Positions 35,232 to 43,251 are shown, counted from the first letter of the stretch. The stretch is 64,000 nucleotides of DNA from Salegentibacter mishustinae (GCF_002900095.1 NZ_LLKN01000001.1:186001-250000), one strand, 5' to 3'. The notes: generated by a model not told the origin, from the sequence alone. A program made the numbers and translations.

Positions 35232-35376
35232 AGTAAAACTTGCAAGTAATTTTGGGGCAGTGAGTGGGAAGAAGTAGGGTTTTCCCTTACACACTGCTAA
35301 TCTATATTATTTTTTAGCTGTATTGTAAAGTTTTCGACAGGGCACGAAAAAAATCGTTATTCCGATATTTTTTAAC
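35232..35376 (-). promoter_or_regulatory. conserved curlin upstream block, copy B
   Basis: Second copy of the block at 33625-33770: GGGGCAG (35254), GGGAAGAAGTAGGGTT, GTTTTCGACAG (35330) and ATCGTTATTCCGAT (35353). It lies upstream of the 422-aa curlin. Conservation over about 145 bases outside the coding sequence suggests duplication of a gene with its control region, or selection on shared regulator sites. Confidence 0.7.
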
Positions 35377-35393
35377 TTAAAACATATAAAAAA

Positions 35394-35425
35394 CAAAAAA
35401 AGTCCAGGTTAAGACCTGGACTTTT
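35394..35425 (-). terminator. terminator after the CsgH-like gene
   Basis: AGTCCAGGT (35401-35409) pairs with ACCTGGACT (35414-35422). The A-run on the left becomes a T-run for minus-strand transcripts ending after the CsgH-like gene. Confidence 0.85.
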
Positions 35426-35451
35426 GTAAGAAAAAACTTATAATTGTTGGG

Positions 35452-35841
35452 TTAGAATTGAAAATTCAGGGAATCTCGGGCTACCACTTTATCACTATTA
35501 AAAATATAGAGTTTGATTATGGTGTTATTGCCAGGGTTATGGGAAATAGAAGTATTAGATAATATTTTGATAGCTGAAGCGGGAAGTGTAAAATTACCCA
35601 ATTGTTTATTTTGGGAAGAATTGCTGTTGTTTTTATTTCCGGTAATTACCGAAAGTTCATAACGCAACTTGTATGCTTGCGAAGTATTATTTATTGCCTG
35701 GCCTGAAATATTTAATAACCTATTTTTGGCTTCCAGGTTTATTTTTGCTTCAATATTATTCTTTTTGCCATCCTGACCAAAAGCAGCACTAAAACAAAAA
35801 AGTAATAAAAATAAGGCCGGGATGTTTAAACAATTTCTCAT
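35452..35841 (-). CDS. CsgH-like curli chaperone
   Basis: A 129-aa exported protein (signal peptide about 1-23, ending F-G-Q) with one beta-sandwich-like domain. It resembles CsgH, the periplasmic protein that keeps curlin unfolded in alphaproteobacteria, where it replaces CsgC. It shares L-R-Y-E-L-S-V-I-T (residues 59-67), G-N-F-T-L and a T-S-I-S-x-N-P segment with the N-terminal domain of the local CsgE. It overlaps the upstream minor curlin gene by four bases (ATGA), tying it to curlin biogenesis. CsgH assignment is by fold-pattern and context. Confidence 0.7.
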   Translation of the reverse strand: MRNCLNIPALFLLLFCFSAAFGQDGKKNNIEAKINLEAKNRLLNISGQAINNTSQAYKLRYELSVITGNKNNSNSSQNKQLGNFTLPASAIKILSNTSISHNPGNNTIIKLYIFNSDKVVARDSLNFQF

Positions 35842-36362
35842 TGAAAATTTCTTATAATTATAGATCTGGTCTCCCCGGTTTGTATAATTTTTAAATTGTT
35901 ACTTATAGAATTAGCGCCGTATCTTTCAAAATGAAGGTTATCGCCTTGCTGTAATAAATCAGCTGAAACATCCTGATCTGGATTAACTGTAAAATCGAAA
36001 GATTTATTATTATTACCATCCTGGATAATCGTGCCGTCTATATTTTGCGCATCGGTTATAAAGGAAATATAATTCCCATCACCATATTGTAATAATTTTA
36101 AATCGCTATTCTGAGAAGATGTCCTTGCATTAACATTGTTTTGCGAACCTATTTGCTCTATAAATATTTGATTACCAGAAGGTGATGCATTTCCGACTTC
36201 AGGTTTTTCAGAATTTAAGGTTAAAGAACTTAATCCAACAAAGTTTCCAAATTCCCTCTTTTCCGCTAAAACTTTTTCTTCAGTTAGGGTAGCTGGATTT
36301 TGGGAAAATGAAAAATTTCCGCAAAACAGTAATAGGATTAAGATATAACTGGCATATTTCAT
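35838..36362 (-). CDS. CsgB-like minor curlin subunit 2
   Basis: A 174-aa exported curlin-like protein: signal peptide to about S-F-S-Q (residue 21), a unique roughly 45-residue N-terminal part, then a few curlin repeats (I-E-Q-I-G-S-Q-N-N, L-Q-Y-G-D-G-N, I-Q-D-G-N-N-N). The shared minor-subunit ending is H-F-E-R-Y-G ... Q-T-G-E-T-R-S-I-I-I-R-N-F. It is paralogous to 30916-31407. It follows the 311-aa curlin after a stem-loop and is coupled to the CsgH-like gene, so this is a second, export-less curlin operon. Confidence 0.82.
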   Translation of the reverse strand: MKYASYILILLLFCGNFSFSQNPATLTEEKVLAEKREFGNFVGLSSLTLNSEKPEVGNASPSGNQIFIEQIGSQNNVNARTSSQNSDLKLLQYGDGNYISFITDAQNIDGTIIQDGNNNKSFDFTVNPDQDVSADLLQQGDNLHFERYGANSISNNLKIIQTGETRSIIIRNFQ

Positions 36363-36381
36363 AATAAATATTAATATTAAA

Positions 36382-36417
36382 ATAAGTAGGCCTTGAAAGA
36401 AATCAACACCTACTTAT
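36382..36417 (-). other. intercistronic stem-loop between 311-aa curlin and minor subunit
   Basis: ATAAGTAGG (36382-36390) pairs perfectly with CCTACTTAT (36409-36417) around an 18-base loop, with T-rich sequence following on the minus strand. It has the same placement as the hairpin at 31428-31460 in the other curlin operon. Confidence 0.65.
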
Positions 36418-36450
36418 CTCCTTTAAAAATTAACCTAATTTTTTTAAGGA

Positions 36451-37386
36451 TTAGTTAGATTGAGTTATTGTACCAGAATTTTGACTACCATGTTGAGTTA
36501 GTGTACTAACATTGCCCGCTCCAGTATTATCGGTTTGTATTACCCTCGCGGTGTTATCGGCATTTCCATAAAATCCAATAGCTGCATCATCCTGAGTGAT
36601 AAAAGATCTGTTGTTATCACCAGTTTGCGTAACATTGGCATAGTTACTATAACCTGTCCAAACATTATTGAGATTACCTGACTGTGTTACTCTAGAAAGG
36701 TTATCTTCACCAATTTGTGATAATTTAGAATAATTATGATTATCATCTTGATCTACATATTCACGGTTACTCAAAGGACCTGCTCCCTGATCTCTAGTTT
36801 CTTGATAACTAATTGCGGTGTTATCATTACCATCTTGATTTATCTGGGAATAGTTGCCTCGTGAATGGTTAGGTCTTGCAGCCTGTTCCAAATTCACATA
36901 GTTACCATCTCCTAATTGGTCAATATCCGCGACATTATTGTCCCATCTTTGTAATACACGAGATCTATTATCGTTGCCATCTTGCTTAATATTAGCCTTG
37001 TTATCCTCTGCCTTGGCATTGTTACCCTGTTGTAACCAGGAGTTGTTTCTATTTCCATCCTGTTCCACATTTGCATTGTTACGGTCTCCTCCCTGTTCTA
37101 CATAGGAAACCTGATCATGCCCGGCTTGATCTACTATAGCGCGATTAGAATCACCACTTGTAGGACTATTGTCCCCATGTTGATCCACAGTAGATTTATT
37201 CTTCCCTACCTGGTCAATAATAGCCGTGTTATCTGTAAACTCCTGATCTACTTTACTGTTATTGTTCCCTGTTTGAGTAATAGTTGCAGTGTTACCGGAG
37301 CCTGTTTGTGTGCCGGTACTGGTGTTCTGTGCAAATCCAATTGCTCCAAACATTAGCGCTGCTGCGCAAAAAATCGCTTTTTTCAT
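36451..37386 (-). CDS. CsgA-like major curlin, 311 aa
   Basis: A 311-aa secreted curlin. The ATG at 37386 opens a signal peptide ending G-F-A-Q, close to that of the 368-aa curlin; an upstream ATG adds ten unlikely residues. About 14 Q-x-G motifs are recognisable; repeats are richer in Arg/Asn than in its paralogues (N-N-R-S-R-V, D-G-N-R-N-N-S-W). It heads a three-gene unit: this curlin, a CsgB-like minor subunit, a CsgH-like protein. Confidence 0.86.
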   Translation of the reverse strand: MKKAIFCAAALMFGAIGFAQNTSTGTQTGSGNTATITQTGNNNSKVDQEFTDNTAIIDQVGKNKSTVDQHGDNSPTSGDSNRAIVDQAGHDQVSYVEQGGDRNNANVEQDGNRNNSWLQQGNNAKAEDNKANIKQDGNDNRSRVLQRWDNNVADIDQLGDGNYVNLEQAARPNHSRGNYSQINQDGNDNTAISYQETRDQGAGPLSNREYVDQDDNHNYSKLSQIGEDNLSRVTQSGNLNNVWTGYSNYANVTQTGDNNRSFITQDDAAIGFYGNADNTARVIQTDNTGAGNVSTLTQHGSQNSGTITQSN

Positions 37387-37764
37387 AATAAATAAATTTA
37401 GATTAGTATTAAACATTAATAAATTACGTACTCAGCGGGGGGAATTAATATTTCGCGGGAATAGAGCAAGACTTAAAAGCCTAACTATATTAATTAGCTA
37501 AAGGGTGTAAGGATAAAATGTTTAGGGAATGTACCTAGAACTTAAAATCACAAGGGAATGATTTCCTTCTTAGCACATTGCTAAAGTATATAATTTTTTA
37601 AATCAAAAATTCATTTTTTATATATTTTCGATGAAATACAAGTAGGAAAATTCACATATTCGCAAAAAAATCAATAAATTTAATATCCAGAGAGGGATTC
37701 TATAAACATGGATATTTTTGGACTAGGGAAATCCCCTAAAGAGTATTCTTACATTATATAAAAC

Positions 37765-37797
37765 AATAAAACCACGCGATTTAAAACGTGGTTTTGT
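37765..37797 (-). terminator. distal terminator after the 368-aa curlin
   Basis: AAACCACG and CGTGGTTT arms (37768-37795) with A/T runs on both sides, about 100 bases after the stop. Confidence 0.7.
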
Positions 37798-37838
37798 TGT
37801 TATTTAATTGAAAAATGCGTTTGACTTTATAAAATAGT

Positions 37839-37871
37839 AAAGCAGACATAAAAAGTATTCATGTCTGCTTT
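37839..37871 (-). other. proximal stem-loop after the 368-aa curlin
   Basis: AAAGCAGACAT (37839-37849) pairs perfectly with ATGTCTGCTTT (37861-37871), 27 bases after the curlin stop. It lacks a strong T-run and may protect the mRNA 3' end. Confidence 0.65.
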
Positions 37872-37898
37872 GATTAAATAGTAGTTTTTTTTATTTGC

Positions 37899-39005
37899 TT
37901 AATTCTGGGTTACGTTCGCATTATTCCCGTTTCCAATTTGATCTACAGTACTCATATTTCCATTACCCGATTGATAAACCGTATGTATGTTATAATCACC
38001 ATCTTGTAATAATGTTGAGGAATGTTGGCCACCGGTTTGGTAAACATCACTATTATTCCAATCTCCTAATTGCTCAACTTTAGAATAGTGTCCAAATCCA
38101 TTTTGAAGGCTTGCACTTATGTTATGGTCTCCTTCCTGGATCACGTGTGATTTCTGGCTAGCACCTTTTTGAAAATCATCTGCCCAGTTACTGTCTCCAA
38201 CCTGGTCCTGGAGTGCAAAATGGCCACTGCCCTCTTGCCTAACAGAAGCTTCGTTATAATCTCCAATTTGAGTCTGGGAAGCTTCGTTATAGTAACTACC
38301 TAAGTTGAGGCTACCTTGCGGGTATTGCCCCGCTTGTACAATACTGGCTTCGTTCTCATCCCCAGCCTGAAAAATATTGGCATAATTTTCTGTACCACCG
38401 GCTGGATTAATATTCGCCTGTTCTATACGTGCATCGTTTTCATGACCACGTTGCTCAACAAATGAAACATTTAGAGTATTATCCTGAATAACTAAAGAGT
38501 TATTCTCTCTTCCCCTTTGTTTAACATATGCCTCATTATTTGGCTCAATACTACCTGCATCACCAGATTGTATTACAGAGGACATATTTCCATTTCCCCT
38601 TTGGGAAACATCAGCAAGGTTGGAAGAACCTATTTGATAAACATCACTATCATTATTTTTTCCCCTTTGTGATACCACCGCAATATTATCGTCATCCAGT
38701 TGCTCGACCATCGAGTTATGGTTTTCACCTCTTTGGGTTACTGTAGCTCTGTTGTTCTCGTTTTCTCCGTCTCTACCATCAAATTGTTTTACTGTAGACG
38801 TACTGGAACCTTTTTGATCAATAATTGCATTGTTAGAGTAAGCTAGATTGCTAGCTACTCCTTGTAGTACAGTCGAAGTATTGGAACCTACCTGATTAAT
38901 AGAAGCAGAGTTGTCATTCCCTTCCTGATCTACATCACTGGTATTCTGGGCAAAAGCAACTGCCCCAAACATTAGCGCTGTTGCGCAAAAAATCGCTTTT
39001 TTCAT
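37899..39005 (-). CDS. CsgA-like major curlin, 368 aa
   Basis: A 368-aa secreted curlin. The ATG at 39005 gives the signal peptide M-K-K-A-I-F-C-A-T-A-L-M-F-G-A-V-A-F-A-Q; a further 17 upstream codons lack export logic. About 23 Q-x-G motifs follow (V-D-Q-E-G-N-D-N, V-S-Q-R-G-K-N-N, V-Y-Q-I-G-S-S-N, V-D-Q-I-G-N-G-N), several with Arg after Gln. It is monocistronic, with its own long upstream region and two downstream stem-loops. Confidence 0.88.
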   Translation of the reverse strand: MKKAIFCATALMFGAVAFAQNTSDVDQEGNDNSASINQVGSNTSTVLQGVASNLAYSNNAIIDQKGSSTSTVKQFDGRDGENENNRATVTQRGENHNSMVEQLDDDNIAVVSQRGKNNDSDVYQIGSSNLADVSQRGNGNMSSVIQSGDAGSIEPNNEAYVKQRGRENNSLVIQDNTLNVSFVEQRGHENDARIEQANINPAGGTENYANIFQAGDENEASIVQAGQYPQGSLNLGSYYNEASQTQIGDYNEASVRQEGSGHFALQDQVGDSNWADDFQKGASQKSHVIQEGDHNISASLQNGFGHYSKVEQLGDWNNSDVYQTGGQHSSTLLQDGDYNIHTVYQSGNGNMSTVDQIGNGNNANVTQN

Positions 39006-39866
39006 AATAATAAATATTAAATGGTTAAAAAATTGATTAATTAAATTCTCTTTCAACTTAAGTTTGGGGCAGGATTTGTTGTGCCAAAAGACACATTAAA
39101 CACACACTATTCTAAATGAATGTCTAATTAAAAGGGGCTAAAAAATAGGGATATAAAATGTAGGTTATAGAGAATTATCGAGGCCGTGGGGGTGACAATT
39201 CTAACGCTAAAATAGAGGGTTTTCACCCAAGAAATTATTTTTTTCGATAAATAGCTGCATTTTTTGATGAACAGCGAAATACGCAATATTTAAGGGAAAA
39301 CCCTCTAAAACTATTAGTATTTTCATTTACTTTGAAAGAATTATCTTACTTTTTGAACAATATATAAATCATCCCTGTATGTGGATAATTAAGCACTAGT
39401 TCCCACAAATACAGGTCTAACTTTAATTCTGAAAAGAAAATTTAAGAAATCTAACTTTTAAAAAGACAGCAAGAGCAATCTTTAAAAAGTTCAATTAATC
39501 GATATTGTGAGAACCACAAAATTGAATATTAATAAATTGTACAATTCAAGTAAAAACAGATAATTCCACTACAAATAGCTCAAAATCAATTTGTTAAAAA
39601 CTCATTAGTGAAATTAAAAAACGAGATAAAATTCCTGTGCTTTTATTCAACTAAACAAAAAATCCCAAAAAAGAATAGATAAGAAATACCTTACAAAATC
39701 CAAAGTTCAAACCTTTATACCTTAGTCTAACTTGCCATCACTTTGAGCGCTATAAACCAATTAATAACTTGAGAATTAAAAATTTGATACAGCGCTTCAG
39801 TTTTAATAAAACAAAAAACCACGTGTATTATACACGTGGTTTTTTATACTTATTTAATTCAACGAA
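39006..39866. other. 861-base intergenic region upstream of the curlin locus
   Basis: AT-rich. The part nearest the 368-aa curlin carries the element TTTGGGGCAG (39063-39072), shared with copy B at 35251, and two AGGGTTTTC/AAGGGAAAACCCT-type motifs (about 39214 and 39291). The distal part has a terminator for glutamine synthetase. No gene or RNA is recognised between about 39320 and 39810. Confidence 0.65.
39813..39846 (-). terminator. terminator after glutamine synthetase III
   Basis: AACCACGTGTA pairs with TACACGTGGTT (within 39813-39845) around a three-base loop, with A and T runs on either side. It lies about 20 bases after the glnN stop and can work in both directions. Confidence 0.9.
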
Positions 39867-42053
39867 TTATCTGGTAAAAAGTAACTCCCTGTATTTAGTT
39901 AATGGCCAAAGCTCATCATCTACTACAAGCTCTAACTTATCACAGTGATATCTTATTTCGTCAAAGTATGGTTTTACATCATCACAATAAGCGAAGGCAC
40001 GTTTTTCAGCATCTTCAATCTTATTGGCAACTTTTCTAGCCTCGATCATTGCTTTAACACCACTATTGATTTTCGCAATATGTGCAGATATCTCTTCAAT
40101 TATTTCTAATTGCTCGTTAGAGTGTTTTTTGAAGTCTTCATTATAAATATGCTTCAAACCTTCTACATTCTCAATAAGAATGTTTTGATATCTAACCGCA
40201 GTTGGGATCACGTGATTTCTGGCAATATCCCCAAGAATTCTACCTTCAATCTGGATACGCATCGCATAATCTTCAAGCTGAATTTCATGACGGGCTTCCA
40301 ATTCGATCTTATTCATCACTTTTAAATCTTTAAAAAGTGACCTCGTCTTTTCAGAAACAAGTGCTTTAAGTGCTTGAGGCGTTGTTCTGTTATTACTTAA
40401 CCCACGCTTTTTAGCTTCTTTCTCCCAGGCTTCGCCATAACCATCTCCTTCAAAACGAATATTCTTTGATTTCTTGATATATTCTCTAAGAACGTTAAAG
40501 ATGGCGTCATCTTTCTTCATCTTTTCGCCCTTTATCAATGCGTCAACTTCAGTTTTAAACTCAATAAGTTGCTTGGCTAGAATAGAATTTAGAATTGTCA
40601 TTGGGTTACCACAGTTAGCGGTAGAACCTACTGCTCTAAATTCAAATTTATTACCGGTAAAAGCAAAAGAAGAGGTACGGTTACGGTCGGTATTATCCAG
40701 TAATATTTCTGGAATTTTACCAACTACGTTAAGTTTTAATTCTGTTTTTTCCTTTGGAGACAATTTCCCATCGGTTACTTTTTCTAATTCATCCAACACT
40801 TCGGTTAACTGAGAACCAATAAAGGCTGAAATAATTGCTGGTGGTGCTTCGTTAGCTCCTAACCTATGATCATTAGATGCACTTGCGATCCCGGCTCTTA
40901 GAAGTTCTTCGTTATCGTGAACTGCTTTAAGAATATTGATAAAGAAGGTAAGAAACTGAAGATTCTTCATTGGCGTAGTACCTGGAGCTAATAAATTAGT
41001 ACCAGTATCTGTAGACAGTGACCAGTTATTATGTTTCCCACTACCGTTAATTCCAGCAAATGGTTTTTCGTGTAAAATCACCTTAAAATGGTGTTTTTCA
41101 GCAATTTTGCTCATAATATCCATAATTAATGAATTATGGTCTACGGCAAGGTTTCCTTCTTCAAAAATTGGAGCCAGCTCAAACTGATTTGGCGCTACCT
41201 CGTTATGACGTGTTTTTACCGGAATACCAAGTTTCATACACTCAATTTCCAGGTCACGCATATAAGCCAATACCCTTGATGGTATTGAACCAAAATAATG
41301 ATCGTCTAATTGTTGTCCTTTTGCAGGAGAGTGACCAAGCAAAGTACGTCCGGCCAAAGTAAGGTCCGGGCGGGTTGCTGCTAAAGCCGAATCAATAAGA
41401 AAGTACTCCTGCTCCCATCCTAAGGTAGCCGTTACTTTAGAAACATTTTTATCAAAATATTTAGCTACAGAAGTTGCAGCCTGATCAACAGATTGAAGCG
41501 CTCTTAAAAGTGGCGTTTTAAAATCTAGAGCTTCACCGGTATAAGAAACAAAAATAGTTGGAATACAAAGGGTTGTTCCCCAAAGAAAGGCAGGAGAAGT
41601 AGGATCCCAGGCGGTATATCCTCTAGCTTCAAAAGTATTTCTTATCCCTCCACTAGGAAAACTTGAGGCATCTGGCTCTTGTTGCACTAAAGCACCTCCA
41701 CCAAATTTCTCTATTGCAGTACCGTCACCCTGAGTTTCAAAAAAGGCATCGTGTTTTTCTGCGGTTGCCCCTGTTAGTGGCTGAAACCAGTGCGTATAAT
41801 GTGTTGCACCTTTAGCAATAGCCCATTCTTTCATCCCGGTAGAAATATGGTCTGACACTCTACGGTCAATTTTCTTACCGGTTTTAATAGCTTCCATCAC
41901 ATTTTCATAAGCTTCCTTGGTAAGGTATTGCTTCATGGAGGCTTCGTTGAACACATTTGTTCCAAAAAGCTCAGACCTTCTGGCCGGCTCTTCAATTTTA
42001 ACCGGCTTACGGTTAAAAATTTCTTTTAAAGCTTCAAATCGTAAAGTTGACAT
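39867..42053 (-). CDS. glnN: type III glutamine synthetase
   Basis: A 728-aa type III glutamine synthetase, the long form typical of Bacteroidetes and cyanobacteria, making glutamine from glutamate, ammonia and ATP. Visible marks are an early F-x-P-L-T-G-A-T-A-E-K-H-D-A-F segment, G-W-E-Q-E-Y-F (active-site Glu), N-G-S-G-K-H-N-N-W-S, and the E-A-P-P-A-I-I-S-A-F-I-G region. Length is normal for the family. It uses the ammonia that the glnK-amtB unit would import. A TAnnTTTG promoter precedes it. Confidence 0.95.
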   Translation of the reverse strand: MSTLRFEALKEIFNRKPVKIEEPARRSELFGTNVFNEASMKQYLTKEAYENVMEAIKTGKKIDRRVSDHISTGMKEWAIAKGATHYTHWFQPLTGATAEKHDAFFETQGDGTAIEKFGGGALVQQEPDASSFPSGGIRNTFEARGYTAWDPTSPAFLWGTTLCIPTIFVSYTGEALDFKTPLLRALQSVDQAATSVAKYFDKNVSKVTATLGWEQEYFLIDSALAATRPDLTLAGRTLLGHSPAKGQQLDDHYFGSIPSRVLAYMRDLEIECMKLGIPVKTRHNEVAPNQFELAPIFEEGNLAVDHNSLIMDIMSKIAEKHHFKVILHEKPFAGINGSGKHNNWSLSTDTGTNLLAPGTTPMKNLQFLTFFINILKAVHDNEELLRAGIASASNDHRLGANEAPPAIISAFIGSQLTEVLDELEKVTDGKLSPKEKTELKLNVVGKIPEILLDNTDRNRTSSFAFTGNKFEFRAVGSTANCGNPMTILNSILAKQLIEFKTEVDALIKGEKMKKDDAIFNVLREYIKKSKNIRFEGDGYGEAWEKEAKKRGLSNNRTTPQALKALVSEKTRSLFKDLKVMNKIELEARHEIQLEDYAMRIQIEGRILGDIARNHVIPTAVRYQNILIENVEGLKHIYNEDFKKHSNEQLEIIEEISAHIAKINSGVKAMIEARKVANKIEDAEKRAFAYCDDVKPYFDEIRYHCDKLELVVDDELWPLTKYRELLFTR

Positions 42054-42088
42054 ATTGATGTTGTTTGATAATTTTGAATTTCAGCTAA

Positions 42089-42122
42089 CAAATGTATGTA
42101 TTTTTAAATACACCCCACCAAA
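42089..42122 (-). promoter_or_regulatory. promoter of glnN
   Basis: On the minus strand TTTG (42122-42119) is followed after 22 bases by TACATTTG (42096-42089), within the spacing range reported for Flavobacterium promoters. The leader is about 30 bases. Confidence 0.5.
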
Positions 42123-42175
42123 CAACTAGGCTCTGATTCTAATTTTTATGTTTTTCTTAATACACCCCCTTAAAA

Positions 42176-43123
42176 TTAACCCAAAAATGCAAGACCCGTA
42201 AAAATTACATAGCTCACAAATAAAATCGCACCTTTATATCTGCTGAAAAGGAACTTTTTTGGCAGAAAAGCCAGTGGAGCAATTGCAAAAGCAACTCCAA
42301 TCATCCAAAGAATGTCGTTGGTAAGTATTTGATCTGATTGAATATAGATAGGTTGAATCATAGCCGTAATTCCTAAAACCGAAGCAATATTAAAAATATT
42401 TGAGCCAATAAGGTTTCCTAATGAAAGCGCTTTTTCTTTTTTCAATGCAGCAATAACCGAAGCAGCAAGTTCGGGAACACTGGTTCCAATAGCAATCATT
42501 GTAACCGAAATTACTCTCTCACTCACGCCAAGCATTGTGGCAAGGTCTACCGCACCATCTACCAGCAATTCTGAACCTCCCCAAAGCGAAACACCTCCAA
42601 TAAGCAACCAAATAATCATTTTAAAGTTAGATGTGTCTTTTAAAGAATCATCTATACCTTCTACTGCTATCTCAGTCTTTCTGCGAGATCTTCTTATTAA
42701 CAAAAACAAAAAGAGGATTAGTCCAACAAATAATATAACACCTTCTAAACGAGAAATATTTCCACCGGTACTTAAAAAATAATAGAGTGCAATGGAAAAT
42801 ATCATCATTGCCGGCCAGTTAAATCGGTAGAATTCTCTATCTACCGCTATAGACGAAATTATTGCGGTAATACCCAGTACCAAACCTAAATTAGCGATGT
42901 TAGAGCCTATTACGTTTCCCAGCGAAATATCAGAAAAACCACTTAAGGCAGCCTGTAGACTCACTAAAAGTTCAGGGGCCGAAGTAGCAAAAGAAACTAC
43001 CGTTAACCCAATGACCATTCGGGAAACGTTTAATTTGAAAGATAAAGCGACGGAAGCTCTAACCAAAAATTCTCCTCCTACTACCAATAAAACAAGCCCA
43101 ATAAGAATAAAAGCAATACTCAT
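42176..43123 (-). CDS. Na+/Ca2+ antiporter, YrbG-like
   Basis: A 315-aa CaCA-superfamily cation exchanger with about ten helices arranged as two inverted repeats. Each repeat has its alpha motif: S-F-A-T-S-A-P-E-L-L-V-S with G-N-V-I-G-S-N-I-A-N-L, and A-I-G-T-S-V-P-E-L-A-A-S with G-N-L-I-G-S-N-I-F-N-I. The acidic residues in these repeats bind the cations. It most likely exports Ca2+ in exchange for Na+ or H+. Divergent from the blaI-type gene. Confidence 0.92.
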   Translation of the reverse strand: MSIAFILIGLVLLVVGGEFLVRASVALSFKLNVSRMVIGLTVVSFATSAPELLVSLQAALSGFSDISLGNVIGSNIANLGLVLGITAIISSIAVDREFYRFNWPAMMIFSIALYYFLSTGGNISRLEGVILFVGLILFLFLLIRRSRRKTEIAVEGIDDSLKDTSNFKMIIWLLIGGVSLWGGSELLVDGAVDLATMLGVSERVISVTMIAIGTSVPELAASVIAALKKEKALSLGNLIGSNIFNIASVLGITAMIQPIYIQSDQILTNDILWMIGVAFAIAPLAFLPKKFLFSRYKGAILFVSYVIFTGLAFLG

Positions 43124-43193
43124 CTAAAAATTTTTTTGCGAAGATAAAATAATCCTGCCACCTAAACTTAAAAGCATCATAAATCAAAAATAA

Positions 43194-43210
43194 ACTACTA
43201 AATTAGTAGT
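43194..43210. promoter_or_regulatory. BlaI-type operator
   Basis: ACTACTAAATTAGTAGT is a perfect 17-base palindrome (odd centre at 43202). Its ACTAC...GTAGT ends match the TACTAC/GTAGTA half-sites of BlaI/MecI operators. It lies where the -33 region should be, 18 bases before the -7 box of the blaI-type gene, so repressor binding would block its own operon. Confidence 0.75.
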
Positions 43211-43227
43211 TAAACTATTTATTTCGT

Positions 43228-43235
43228 TATATTTG
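43228..43235 (+). promoter_or_regulatory. -7 box of the blaI/M56 operon
   Basis: TATATTTG fits TAnnTTTG, 16 bases before the start codon. The -33 region overlaps the palindromic operator. Confidence 0.6.
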
Positions 43236-43251
43236 TAATAAACATAGAAAG

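Larger units (their letters stand above)
37387..37898. other. 512-base region between two curlin genes
   Basis: Holds the upstream region of the 311-aa curlin (including a G-run, plus-strand CGGGGGG near 37434, and an AGGGAAATCCCCT motif at about 37727) and two stem-loops that end the 368-aa curlin transcript. No gene is seen. Confidence 0.65.

Noticed and set aside
31473-39005. Regular short repeats in the curlin genes as a possible CRISPR or satellite array
   Set aside because: The periodicity is codon-level and encodes curlin repeats in long open frames; copies vary in DNA sequence and have no spacer structure.
33600-39100. Sigma-54 (TGGCAC-N5-TTGCA) promoters before curlin genes, suggested by TTGGCAC near 39080 on the minus strand
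   Set aside because: The second half does not occur at the right distance, and the other curlin genes lack both halves.
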